Both the position numbers and the translations under genes were made by a program. From Streptomyces pristinaespiralis (GTDB lineage Bacteria; Actinomycetota; Actinomycetes; Streptomycetales; Streptomycetaceae), in contig NZ_CP011340.1 in NCBI RefSeq assembly GCF_001278075.1, positions 5,201,001-5,265,000 of the forward strand: a DNA stretch of 64,000 nucleotides, read 5' to 3'. This document shows, in pieces, positions 32,824 through 41,866 of the stretch (its first letter is position 1; every line of letters starts with the position of its first letter). The notes under the pieces were generated by a model, which searched no databases, was not told the DNA's origin, and worked only from the letters and a program-made list of their open reading frames with translations.

Positions 32824-34533
32824 CTACGACCAGGTGAAGCCTTCCTGCACCGGCATGCACTCCTGATCGTTGTCGGCACGGAGGATCTTCGCCGTGTCCG
32901 GTGTCTTGTTGTCCGGCTTGGCGTTCGACTTCGGGTAGGCGTCGCCCTGCCGCCAGTCCGCGCCGACGATCAGCTGGATACCGGTGGCGTCCGTGGACCT
33001 CTTCACCGAACTCTGCGGAATCCCCAGCGCCTTGGCGATCGCCTGTGCGTCGCCCTCCAGTTCGGCGTTGGAGAACAGCACGACCGTCGACTTCTGCGGG
33101 TCGAGCGTGGTGTCGGGCTTGGCCGCGGTGAAGCCCTTCCCGACAAGCAGCTCGGTGACGGCCGTCGCACGCCCCTGCTCGGCGTACTGCCCGTCCCCGC
33201 CGGTGCCGTTGCGCACCATGACCGCGATCTCGCCGGGCGCGGCGGCCGGGTCCTTGGACGCTGTGGGCCGGGTCGGGGGCTTCTTCGGGGCCTTGCCGTC
33301 CAGCGGTACGTCCTCACGCACCATCCGGAACAGCTGCTCCGCGTCCCCCGGCATGGGCTCCACCTTGCCCTCGTACCCCGGCCGCTTGCTGTACACGTTC
33401 GGCATGGTGGTCATCGTGATGCGGGCGGTCGGCACACTCTTGAGCTGCATGCCGATGTCGTACAGGTCCTTGACCGTGTCGATGCCCTTGTCGACGGTGA
33501 GCGAGTCGATGGCCGCCTCGGCGAGCTTGCGCAGCTTGTTCGGGTCGGTGAGCTTGGTGTTCCTGCGGAGCTCACGGACCATCGAGTTCATGTACATGTG
33601 CTGACCGTGGGCGCGGGCCAGATCGGTGCCGTCGTCGAAGCCGTAGCGGGTGCGCAGCCACTGCAGCGCCTGCTCGCCCTTGATGGGCGTCGTCCCCGCC
33701 TTCAGCTTCAGGCCGGAGCCCTTGCCGTCCCGGGTACGCGAGTGGATGTTCTCCTCGACGCAGACCGGCACGCCGCCTATCGCGTCGGCCATCGACACCA
33801 CGCCTGCGAAGTCGATCATCATGAAGTGGTCGATCGTGATGCCGGTGAGCTCGTACCAGGTGGCGACCGTGCATCCCGGCCCGCCCCGGCCCAGCGACTC
33901 GTTGGTGAGCGCGAGTTCCTTGGCCTGGTAGGTCTTCTCCGGTTTGTCGGGGTCGGTGCACTCCGGGATCTTCACCAGGGTGTCCCGGGGCATGCTGACG
34001 ACCGAGATGTTGCTGCGGTCCGCAGAGAGGTGCAGCAGCATCTGGACGTCCGCCAGCGGTGGTCCGTCGAAGGTCTCCTTGGCGCCGCCGAGCTTCTGGT
34101 TCGCCTCGCTGTTGCGGGCGTCGGAGCCGATCAGCAGGATGTTCAGCGGCGTCTGACCGGCGGCGTTGGCCTTGTGGTCGGCCATCTCGCCGCCGAGCGT
34201 GAGATCGTCCTTCTTGATCTTGCTGTTCAGGTGCTCGTAGTACAGATAACCCGCGCCCGCGGTGCCGAGCACCACCAGCGACACCGTGATCGCGACGCCG
34301 CGGAGTATCCGGCGTTTGCCGCGTTTCGCGCGCCGTCGGGGGCCGCCGCGCCGGTGCCCGCCGCCGCTGCCTTCCGCAGGCTGCGCGGCGCCCGGGCTCC
34401 GTTCCTCGTCAAGGGCCGTACGGCTGCCGGGGACACGGGTCCCCTCGCCGTACAGCCCCTCGTCCCGGCCGAGATCGCCGGGTTCCGCCACGTGCTCCCG
34501 GGTCCCCTCCCCACGCACGCTGTTTCTTCCCAC
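32824..34533 (-). CDS. LCP family protein 3 with LytR_C domain
   Basis: The 569-residue protein has a charged cytoplasmic tail (about 75 residues, very Arg/Gly-rich before the helix) and one membrane helix. The LCP domain contains NILLIGSDARN, LADVQMLLHL, SMPRDTLVKIP, IDHFMMIDFAGVVSMADAIGGVPVC and LQWLRTRYGFDDGTDLARAHGQH. A LytR_C domain follows at about 435-520 (EIAVMVRNGTGGDGQYAEQGRA). Relative to its paralogues, the arginine of the R-S/T-D motif is Ala and the RQQ motif is HGQH. The GTG start has AGGGGGG upstream. It is 51 bp downstream of LCP 4 on the same strand. Confidence 0.9.
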   Translation of the reverse strand: MGRNSVRGEGTREHVAEPGDLGRDEGLYGEGTRVPGSRTALDEERSPGAAQPAEGSGGGHRRGGPRRRAKRGKRRILRGVAITVSLVVLGTAGAGYLYYEHLNSKIKKDDLTLGGEMADHKANAAGQTPLNILLIGSDARNSEANQKLGGAKETFDGPPLADVQMLLHLSADRSNISVVSMPRDTLVKIPECTDPDKPEKTYQAKELALTNESLGRGGPGCTVATWYELTGITIDHFMMIDFAGVVSMADAIGGVPVCVEENIHSRTRDGKGSGLKLKAGTTPIKGEQALQWLRTRYGFDDGTDLARAHGQHMYMNSMVRELRRNTKLTDPNKLRKLAEAAIDSLTVDKGIDTVKDLYDIGMQLKSVPTARITMTTMPNVYSKRPGYEGKVEPMPGDAEQLFRMVREDVPLDGKAPKKPPTRPTASKDPAAAPGEIAVMVRNGTGGDGQYAEQGRATAVTELLVGKGFTAAKPDTTLDPQKSTVVLFSNAELEGDAQAIAKALGIPQSSVKRSTDATGIQLIVGADWRQGDAYPKSNAKPDNKTPDTAKILRADNDQECMPVQEGFTWS

Positions 34534-34584
34534 CCCTGGGTCCCCCCTGGTTTCAGGCTCGTGTCACGAGCCGTTCCTCCGGCG

Positions 34585-36357
34585 TCATCCGGCACAGACC
34601 TTCTTGTCGGCTCCGACCTTCTGGATGTCGTCCGGCACCTTCGCCGGACCGGTGATGGGCACCCCTGCGCCCTTGAAATCGGGACCGAGGGTCAGCGTCA
34701 TCGCCGTCAGACCCTCCGCGTCCTGTGTGCCCGGCTTCATCGCCGCGGCAGGCAGGCCCATCAGGTCCGCGAGCGCGCGGGCCTGGTCGGCCTGGTTCGG
34801 TGCGTACTCGAGGGTCGTCCTGGTCACGTCCGCCGGGGCGTTGCCCTCGTTGGAGGACTTCAGAACGCCCTCGGTGTTCTGGAGCCACTCGAGGGTCTTC
34901 CCTGCGGCGCCCTGCGGGCCGCCGCCGTTGAAGACATCGACGCGGACGTCGGACGCCTCGGCCCTGGGGCCCTCGAGAAGGGCGTTCTGCTTGTCCTTGG
35001 CCTGCTGCTTCTTCTGCTCGACCTCGGTCAGGGAGACGTCCTCGCGGACCATCGCGAACAGCGACTCGGCCTTGCTCTCGTCGAGCACGACCGTGGCCTT
35101 GACCTTCTCCGCCGGGTTGTCCCGCACGGGCACGGTCGCGAAGGTCAGGTTCTTCATGTCGAACTTGCCGAGCTCCAGACCGAGGTCACGGAGCTTCATG
35201 ATGTCGTTTATCTGGGAGTCGACGGTCAGCGCCTTCGTGCCGGCCTCCGCCAGCTTCACCAGCTTCGTCGGGCTGGTGAGCGTGTCGTTGGACTTCAGCT
35301 TGCGCATCAGCGCGCTCAGGAACTGCTGCTGCAGCTTGATGCGGTCGAGGTCGCCGCCGAAGCCGACCGCGTGCCGGGTACGGACGAAGGCCAGGGCCTC
35401 CTCGCCCTCGATCTCGTGCTCGCCCGCGGGCAGGTCGAGCTTGGAGTCGGGGTCCTTTATGTCCTTGGCGAGGCAGATCGGCACACCGCCGACCGCGGAG
35501 GTCAGCGTCTTGACCGCGTTGAAGTCGGCCACCATGAAGTGGTCGGGCTTGATGCCGGTGAGCTCGGTGACCGTACGCATGGTGCAGCTCGGCGTGCGGC
35601 CCGACTGGCCGAGGCTCACGTTGAAGCGGGTGTTCGGTGACCCGGGGATGGTCTTGGTCGACCCGTCCTCCTGCGTCGTCGGACAGTCCGGGATGTCCGT
35701 GATCAGGTCACGCGGGATGCTCAGCGCCGTCGCGTTGGTGCGGTCCTTGGACACGTGCAGCAGCACGGTCGTGTCGGCGTGGCCGGCGCTGTTCCTGTCG
35801 CCGTAGCCCTCGTTGCCGTCGCCGGTGCGCTTGTCCGTGCCGATGACCAGGATGTTGATCGCCCGGTCCTTGCTGAAGCCGCCGGTGCCGGCGCCGTCGT
35901 CCGGGACGGAGGTGATGTTGGAGTTCAGGTGCTCGTAGTAGAGGTATCCGGCCGTCGCCGTCCCCACCATCACCAGGGCGAGCGTGCCGCCCGTCCACAA
36001 CAGCACCTTCTTCTTGCGCGACTTGCCCTGCTTGCGCTTGCGCCGGCCGGCCTGCGCCTGTGCGGCGCGGCCGCCGGACGCGTCACCGGTGCGACGCCTG
36101 CGCTGCTCGGGGACCTCTGTGGTCGTGGCGGCCGCACCGCGCCGGGCACCATTTCCGGACGCCGGGTTCCTCGGGGCGGCACTGCGGCTGCCGGCCGCGC
36201 CGGCTCTTGTGCTGCTGCGGCCCGAGCCTCTGGCGGAGGGGATCGACTGCGGTGCGGATTGATCCAGTCGCAGTTCGTAGTTGCCGGTCTGCGGGTTGAG
36301 TACCCACTGGTCGGCGGGGTCGATCTCGTCCGCCCGCCCACGGCTTTGCGCATCCAC
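34585..36357 (-). CDS. LCP family protein 4 with LytR_C domain
   Basis: The 590-residue protein begins DAQSRGRADEIDPADQWVLN and has an Arg/Ala-rich cytoplasmic region of about 130 residues. A membrane helix (VLLWTGGTLALVMVGTATAGYLYY) precedes the LCP domain: NILVIGTDKRTG, HADTTVLLHV, SIPRDLITDIP, KPDHFMVADFNAVKTLTSAVGGV, LAFVRTRHAVGFGGDLDRIKLQQQF. A LytR_C-like domain follows (VRVDVFNGGGPQGAAGKTLEWL). The GTG at 36357 gives the natural start with GGAGGA 12 nt away. The 222-bp upstream gap is AT-richer and should hold the promoter for LCP 4 and LCP 3. Confidence 0.9.
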   Translation of the reverse strand: MDAQSRGRADEIDPADQWVLNPQTGNYELRLDQSAPQSIPSARGSGRSSTRAGAAGSRSAAPRNPASGNGARRGAAATTTEVPEQRRRRTGDASGGRAAQAQAGRRKRKQGKSRKKKVLLWTGGTLALVMVGTATAGYLYYEHLNSNITSVPDDGAGTGGFSKDRAINILVIGTDKRTGDGNEGYGDRNSAGHADTTVLLHVSKDRTNATALSIPRDLITDIPDCPTTQEDGSTKTIPGSPNTRFNVSLGQSGRTPSCTMRTVTELTGIKPDHFMVADFNAVKTLTSAVGGVPICLAKDIKDPDSKLDLPAGEHEIEGEEALAFVRTRHAVGFGGDLDRIKLQQQFLSALMRKLKSNDTLTSPTKLVKLAEAGTKALTVDSQINDIMKLRDLGLELGKFDMKNLTFATVPVRDNPAEKVKATVVLDESKAESLFAMVREDVSLTEVEQKKQQAKDKQNALLEGPRAEASDVRVDVFNGGGPQGAAGKTLEWLQNTEGVLKSSNEGNAPADVTRTTLEYAPNQADQARALADLMGLPAAAMKPGTQDAEGLTAMTLTLGPDFKGAGVPITGPAKVPDDIQKVGADKKVCAG

Positions 36358-36579
36358 GGTTGCTTGAGTCCTCCGTCGGGTGCCACGCGACGCGCCTCCC
36401 CCGGCAGGCGCTCGGTCCTTCGATCCAGCAGTGCGCGACACAGGGTCGGAAGCACCGGATCGCGTCACACTATCCGTCCAGTTCAGCGTCGAGCGACGTC
36501 CGTGACAAATTCCACGCCCCTTACAACCGGGCAATTCGCCCAATCTGTCAGCACTCTCTGCTTCCGTTTGGCCATTGCT

Positions 36580-38223
36580 TTACTCACACATCCCTTCGGC
36601 GGCATTGGTGCCGGGAAATGTCGGTGTCGCACTGGGTGCGGTGGTCCCGCCGGTGTCCGGCTCCCCGGTGGTTCCCTCGCCCTCGCGTTCGCCGTTCGGT
36701 ACGACGGTGACCGGATCGTCCTCGCGCAGACTTTTGAAGAGCTGGTCCGCCTCCGGCTGCACGAGCTCGTCCCGGTTGGGATTCACGGCGTGCGGTTGCC
36801 GGGGAACGGTGAGGAATTGGACCTTTTCCGTCGGAATGCTCCGAAGCGAGCGGGTCAGATCGTAAAGGTCTTTCAGCGAGTCGAGACCCGGATCGGTGGT
36901 GATCGACTTCGTCGCCGCGTCGAGCACCGGGTAGAGCCTCGTCGGATTGAGCAGCACGCCGTTGCTCTGCACCTTCTTGACCAGCGCGCCCAGGAACTGC
37001 TGCTGGCGTTCCATCCGTTCGGTGTCGCTGCCGTTGCCCAGCGTCTTGCGGGCCCGGACGAATCCGAGTGCCTCCTCGCCGTGCAGCGTCTGCGGCCCGG
37101 CGGGCAGCTTGAGCCGCGCGTCCTTGTCGTCGATCGGCTCCTTCAGACACACCTCGACGCCGTCCACGGCGTCCACCATGTCCTTGAAGCCGCGGAAGTC
37201 GATCACCATGTGGTGGTCGATGCGGACCCCGGTGAACTTCTCGACGGTACGGATCGTGCAGGCCGCCCCGCCGAACTGGAAGGCCCAGTTGAACTGCGCC
37301 GTCTGCTCCTTGGAGCGGCTGCCGTCCGGCTTGCCGCAGCTCGGGACGGTGACCAGCAGGTCGCGCGGGATCGACATCGCCGTCGCGCTCTTACGGTCGG
37401 CCGCGATGTGCAGCAGGATCGTGGTGTCGGAGCGCTGGCTGCCGCCGTTCTCGTCCCGGCCGTACTTGCTGTTGCCCTCGCCGGCCCTGGTGTCGGAGCC
37501 GAGCAGCAGGATGTTCTGCGCGTCGACGGCGACGGGCGTGGGGCGTTCCTTCTCGTACGTCTCCAGTTCCGCGGCGGCGGTCGTGTCCGTGGTGATGTTG
37601 GAGTCGAGCTTGCGGTAGAACCACCAGCCGGCGCCGGCGGCGGCGAGCAGGACGAGCGAGGTGCCGAGGGCTGCCCAGCGCATCCAGTGCCGTGGAGGTC
37701 TGCCTCCGGCCGGACCCTCGTCGCCGTCCCCGCCCCGGCCGTTCCCGCCGTTGTCGCCGCCCTGGCCGTCTCCGCCCCGGCCGTTCCCGTCGTTGTCGCC
37801 GCCCGGTCCGCCTCCGCCCGAGGGTGCCGGGCCGTCGGCGCGGCCGCCGTCCGCGTCACCTGTGCGGCCATGGTCCGCCGAGGCGGACGGGCCGTCCTGC
37901 GCCACGGGGCCGTCCTCGCCGGGCGTCACGTCCTGGCCGGCCGTGGAGCCCGCCGCGGCCCCGGCCTGTTCGTCGGTCGTGTCCGCCGTGGCCCCGGCCT
38001 GCTCGTCGGTCGTGTCCGCTTCGGAACCCGCCGTGTCGCCGGCGGACGTGTCAGCGGTGTCGCCGTCCTCCGCGGCGGGGGCGGCGCCCGCTCTCCCGGA
38101 GTCGGCCGGGCCGCCGGGCGTGGCGGAGCCGTCCGCGACCGCGGATCCCGCCTTCTCGTCCGCGTCGGCGGACCCCGCGGGGTCCGCCGACGTGCCGGCC
38201 TTGTCCGTCACGTGTGCGTCCAT
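36580..38223 (-). CDS. LCP family protein 5 with long low-complexity cytoplasmic tail
   Basis: The 547-residue protein begins with about 175 residues of acidic, Ala/Gly/Asp/Thr-rich sequence. It contains tandem repeats (TTDEQAGA twice; GGDNDGNGRGGDG-type units twice). A membrane helix (ALGTSLVLLAAAGAGWWFY) and an LCP domain follow: NILLLGSDTRAG, QRSDTTILLHI, SIPRDLLVTVP, RIDHHMVIDFRGFKDMVDAVDGV, LGFVRARKTLGNGSDTERMERQQQF. No LytR_C domain is present. It keeps the arginine that paralogues 2-4 lack. It is the first of the minus-strand LCP run and is separated from LCP 4 by 222 bp. Confidence 0.9.
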   Translation of the reverse strand: MDAHVTDKAGTSADPAGSADADEKAGSAVADGSATPGGPADSGRAGAAPAAEDGDTADTSAGDTAGSEADTTDEQAGATADTTDEQAGAAAGSTAGQDVTPGEDGPVAQDGPSASADHGRTGDADGGRADGPAPSGGGGPGGDNDGNGRGGDGQGGDNGGNGRGGDGDEGPAGGRPPRHWMRWAALGTSLVLLAAAGAGWWFYRKLDSNITTDTTAAAELETYEKERPTPVAVDAQNILLLGSDTRAGEGNSKYGRDENGGSQRSDTTILLHIAADRKSATAMSIPRDLLVTVPSCGKPDGSRSKEQTAQFNWAFQFGGAACTIRTVEKFTGVRIDHHMVIDFRGFKDMVDAVDGVEVCLKEPIDDKDARLKLPAGPQTLHGEEALGFVRARKTLGNGSDTERMERQQQFLGALVKKVQSNGVLLNPTRLYPVLDAATKSITTDPGLDSLKDLYDLTRSLRSIPTEKVQFLTVPRQPHAVNPNRDELVQPEADQLFKSLREDDPVTVVPNGEREGEGTTGEPDTGGTTAPSATPTFPGTNAAEGMCE

Positions 38224-38394
38224 CCTTCATGGCGTCGGCGGCACGCTGGGCCGCCGATCGCTGGTCTAGACGGCTGAACCCGGCGCTTGGTTGTGCGTTG
38301 AAACACGCCTGTCGCCGATCATCCACCGGGGCCGCCGCCGGACGGGGAGGGCTCGGCCCGAGTGTGCGCCACACGAGTGGACGCCCCGCGCTTG

Positions 38395-39147
38395 TCATAC
38401 CGCCGTGACGGTGACCCGCTCGCTCTCGACGCGCTCGGCCAGGGCGTCCTGCGACAACTCGCCGAGATTCCGGCACAGGACGACCGAGGCGCCGGCCGCC
38501 AGGGGCGCGTACAGCCCCGCGGACAGCCCTTCCCAGGTGTCGTACGACTTGCCGGACAGCAGGCGCGCCCCCGGCGCGAGACCCAGCCGCTCCGCGTCCT
38601 GACGTGCCCGCGCGACCAGTTCGGCACCGGTCAGTTCCAGGTCTCCGACCCTCAAGGCCGGCTCGTCCGGGTCCACCGGCGCGTAGGCGGCGAACCGGTC
38701 GCCCTGGCCGGGTACCTCCACCGCGTAGTCGGCGTAGCCGGCCGGCGGGGTGGGGAAGCGGCGTCCGAGCGGCGCGAGGGACAGGGCGATCCGGTCACCG
38801 CCGCAGGCGAGCCCGTCGTCGAAGCGGCCCGGCCCCGCCACGACATGGTCCGCGCGCGCCGCGTCACCGCCGACGTCCGCGACCACGCCCACGGAGGAGC
38901 AGGCCAGCAGCCAGACGGCGCTCTGCCAGTGCGCAGGCAGCAGCAGCGCGAGCCGGTCGCCCGGTTCCGCGTTGAGGTCGCCCTGGAGCAGATTCGCCGT
39001 CTTCGCCACCCAATTGGCGAAGGTGGCGACGGACAATTCCACCCGCTCACCGGTGGCGTCGTCGTAAAAAGTGACCAAGGGGCGCGCGGGGTCCGCGGCG
39101 AGCGCGGATCGCAGCAGGTCGGCGGGGGTACGGTCGCTGGCGTTCAT
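38395..39147 (-). CDS. TIGR03089 family protein (truncated adenylate-forming-enzyme-like)
   Basis: The 250-residue protein resembles the N-terminal part of AMP-dependent ligases (PLVTFYDDATGERVELSVATFANWVAKTANLL, LLLPAHWQSAVWLLACSSVGVVAD, LELTGAELVARARQDA). It lacks the adenylation core motifs and the C-terminal lid, so it is probably not a full ligase. This is the pattern of actinobacterial TIGR03089 proteins, whose function is unknown. It is divergent from the amidase gene and next to the LCP cluster. Confidence 0.8.
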   Translation of the reverse strand: MNASDRTPADLLRSALAADPARPLVTFYDDATGERVELSVATFANWVAKTANLLQGDLNAEPGDRLALLLPAHWQSAVWLLACSSVGVVADVGGDAARADHVVAGPGRFDDGLACGGDRIALSLAPLGRRFPTPPAGYADYAVEVPGQGDRFAAYAPVDPDEPALRVGDLELTGAELVARARQDAERLGLAPGARLLSGKSYDTWEGLSAGLYAPLAAGASVVLCRNLGELSQDALAERVESERVTVTAV

Positions 39148-39286
39148 CCGCAGAAGCGTACGCCGCCGCCCGGTCGGGGAGCGGCCGCCCGGGTGACGGT
39201 GTCCTCCGGTCGGACCGAAGGGGCGGCGCTCCGCCGGGGGTTTGCCGCCGAGCGCGGCCCACCGCACCGGGCCCAGGATCCTTGCC

Positions 39287-40651
39287 ATGCGTGGATACCT
39301 GGCTTCTTCCGTCGGAGTGGCGTGCGCGACCGCGCTCGTCATCCCGCTCTCGTTCGCTTCCGGCGCGCTCGCCGCGCCCCTGCCGGCCGCCGCGGTCCAA
39401 CAAGCACCGGACGTGCCCGGCTCGACCCAGTCCCTGCCACTGAAGGCCCTCGGCCAAACCCCCTCGGAGCGTTCCCCCGGCACCCCCGAACTGGGCCTTC
39501 CCGAACAGGACGTCGACCCGTTCTCGCTCGTCGGCGTGGTCTGGGAGGACGCGTTCACCGAACTCGACGGCACCGTCGAGGTACGCACCCGGGCCGCCGG
39601 GTCCGGCGTCTGGTCCGACTGGCAGCAGGTCGAGACGCACAACTCGGAGCACGCGGCCGACCCCGGCACCGTCGAGAGCGACGCGCGCTCGGTGCGCGGT
39701 TCCACGGCCCCGCTGTGGGTCGGCCCCTCGGACGGCGTGGAGGTACGGGTGCGGGCCGCCGACGGCAGCTCGAGCGGGCTGCCCGAGGGCATGCGTCTCG
39801 AACTCGTCGACCCCGGCGACGACCCGGCCGCCGCGGACCCCGACACGGACATCGCGCCCGACACGGACACCGCCCCCGAACCCGACACCGGCCAGGCCGC
39901 CGCAGGCCCCGACACGGAGCCCACCGTCGGCCGGTCCCCGCTCGGCGGCCTCGAGATCCCGGCCCTCAACCAGTCCGACACCGAGGCCGAGGCGGCCGCC
40001 GCGGGCGACATCCTCGCGGGCGACCTCGCGGTCGGCGCCAAGCCGTACATCGGCCCGCGGCCGCGCATCGTCACCCGCAAGGGGTGGGGCGCCGACGAGT
40101 CGTGGCGGGAGAAGAAGTTCGTCTACACGGGCTCGGTGAAGGCCGCGTTCGTCCACCACAGCGCCACCGGCAACAACTACACCTGCAAGGAGGCCCCCTC
40201 CGTTATCCGCAGTATCTACCGCTACCACGTCAAGAGCAGCGGCTGGCGCGACATCGGCTACAACTTCGCCGTCGACAAGTGCGGAAACATCTACGAAGGC
40301 CGGGCAGGAGGCGTGGCCAAGCCGGTGCTCGGCGCGCACACGCTGGGTTTCAACACCAACAGCACGGGCATCGCCGTGCTCGGCACGTACAGTTCCTCCA
40401 ATCCGCCGCAGGCCGCGGTGACCGCCGTGGCCAAGCTGACCGCGTGGAAGCTGGGGCTGCACGGGATCAACCCCAGTGGGAAGGTCACGCTCACCTCGGC
40501 CGGCAGCGGCAAGTACGCGAAGGGCGTGAAGGTCAAGCTCAACGCCATCTCCGGACACCGCGACGGATATGTCACGGACTGCCCCGGAGGCCGGCTCTAC
40601 AGCAAGCTCGGAACCGCCAGAACGGCTGCGGCCAAGCTTCAGGGCCGCTGA
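39287..40651 (+). CDS. Secreted N-acetylmuramoyl-L-alanine amidase (PGRP/amidase_2)
   Basis: The 454-residue secreted protein has a signal peptide (cleavage near ALAAPL), a substrate- or wall-binding N-terminal half with a PDTD-type acidic repeat at about residues 185-210, and a PGRP-like amidase domain from about 260. The zinc ligands are visible: His in FVHHSATG (about 288), His in SGHRDGYV (about 422) and Cys in TDCPGG (about 430). It cleaves the muramyl-alanine bond. It sits between the LCP cluster and the sugar-nucleotidyltransferase. Confidence 0.92.
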   Translation: MRGYLASSVGVACATALVIPLSFASGALAAPLPAAAVQQAPDVPGSTQSLPLKALGQTPSERSPGTPELGLPEQDVDPFSLVGVVWEDAFTELDGTVEVRTRAAGSGVWSDWQQVETHNSEHAADPGTVESDARSVRGSTAPLWVGPSDGVEVRVRAADGSSSGLPEGMRLELVDPGDDPAAADPDTDIAPDTDTAPEPDTGQAAAGPDTEPTVGRSPLGGLEIPALNQSDTEAEAAAAGDILAGDLAVGAKPYIGPRPRIVTRKGWGADESWREKKFVYTGSVKAAFVHHSATGNNYTCKEAPSVIRSIYRYHVKSSGWRDIGYNFAVDKCGNIYEGRAGGVAKPVLGAHTLGFNTNSTGIAVLGTYSSSNPPQAAVTAVAKLTAWKLGLHGINPSGKVTLTSAGSGKYAKGVKVKLNAISGHRDGYVTDCPGGRLYSKLGTARTAAAKLQGR

Positions 40652-40765
40652 CGCAGGACCGGGGCCGGGCCGCGGCGGACGCAACTCGAGCCGCCGTGAA
40701 GGCAGCTCATAAACTTGCCGGTCCGAACCGACCGAGCCCGGCCCCAGCAGGAAGCAGAGAACGCA

Positions 40766-41857
40766 TTGAACCTGGCCCCAGAAGCGATCCTCCTGGTCGG
40801 AGGCAAGGGAACCCGGCTGCGTCCGCTCACCGTCCGCACCCCGAAGCCGATGGTCCCGGCTGCGGGAGTGCCGTTCCTCACCCATCAGCTGGCGCGGGCG
40901 CGGGCGGCGGGCGTCGAGCACGTCGTGCTCGCCACCTCGTACCTGGCGGAGGTCTTCGAGCCGTACTTCGGTGACGGCTCCGCGCTGGGCCTGCACCTCG
41001 AGTACGTGACGGAGGAGGAGCCCCTCGGCACCGGCGGGGCCATCCGCAACGTCGCCTCACGACTGCGGTCCGGCCCCGACGACCCGGTTCTCGTCTTCAA
41101 CGGGGACATCCTCACGGGACTCGACATCGAGGCCCTGGTCGGCACCCACCGCTCCTCCGGTGCCGATGTCTCCCTGCACCTCACCCGCGTCGAGGACCCG
41201 CGCGCCTTCGGCCTGGTCCCGACGGACGGGACCGGGCGCGTCACCGCGTTCCTGGAGAAGCCCCAGACTCCCGAGGAGATCGTCACCGACCAGATCAACG
41301 CGGGCGCCTATGTCTTCCGGCGATCGGTCATCGACGCCATCCCGGGGGGCAGGCCCGTCTCCGTCGAGCGCGAGACCTTCCCCGAACTGCTGGGCGCCGG
41401 CGCCCACCTCCAGGGCATGGTCGACTCCACGTACTGGCTGGACCTCGGCACCCCCCACGCGTTCGTACGCGGCTCCGCCGATCTGGTCCTGGGCCGTGCT
41501 CCCTCTCCCGCCGTGCCGGGCAGACGTGGCGACCGGCTGGTGCTGCCGACCGCGCGGGTGGCGCCTGGCGCGAAGCTGACCGGCGGCACCGTGGTCTGTG
41601 AGGGCGCGATCGTCGGCGAGGACGCCAGGATCGACGGCAGCACGGTCCTGGCCGGCGCGGTCGTGGAACCGGGCGCCGTGATCTGCGACTCACTCGTCGG
41701 CGCGGGCGCGCGCATCGGGGCGCGTACGGTGCTGTCCGGCGTGGTCGTCGGGGACGGCGCCGTCGTGGGTGAGGACAACGAGCTCAGGGACGGCGCGCGG
41801 GTGTGGTGCGACGCGGTGCTCCCGGCGGGCGCGGTCCGCTTCTCCTCCGACCAGTAG
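40766..41857 (+). CDS. Sugar-phosphate nucleotidyltransferase, mannose-1-phosphate guanylyltransferase type
   Basis: The protein of about 363 residues has the nucleotidyltransferase core ILLVGGKGTRLRPLTVRTPKPMVPAAG, EEPLGTGGAIRNVA, VFNGDILTGLD and FLEKPQTPEEIVTDQINAGAYVF, then a C-terminal left-handed beta-helix of hexapeptide repeats (GAIVGEDARIDGSTVLAGAVVEPGAVI). It probably makes GDP-mannose or a similar donor from sugar-1-phosphate, matching manA and manB further right. The start is a TTG at 40766 with GGAAG upstream; the in-frame ATG at 40715 adds unmatched residues. Confidence 0.88.
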   Translation: MNLAPEAILLVGGKGTRLRPLTVRTPKPMVPAAGVPFLTHQLARARAAGVEHVVLATSYLAEVFEPYFGDGSALGLHLEYVTEEEPLGTGGAIRNVASRLRSGPDDPVLVFNGDILTGLDIEALVGTHRSSGADVSLHLTRVEDPRAFGLVPTDGTGRVTAFLEKPQTPEEIVTDQINAGAYVFRRSVIDAIPGGRPVSVERETFPELLGAGAHLQGMVDSTYWLDLGTPHAFVRGSADLVLGRAPSPAVPGRRGDRLVLPTARVAPGAKLTGGTVVCEGAIVGEDARIDGSTVLAGAVVEPGAVICDSLVGAGARIGARTVLSGVVVGDGAVVGEDNELRDGARVWCDAVLPAGAVRFSSDQ

Positions 41858-41866
41858 CCTGGCCGC

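Noticed and set aside
33598..38277. Long plus-strand frames across the LCP genes
   Set aside because: No domains, and reversed codon bias; the LCP motifs are unambiguous on the minus strand.
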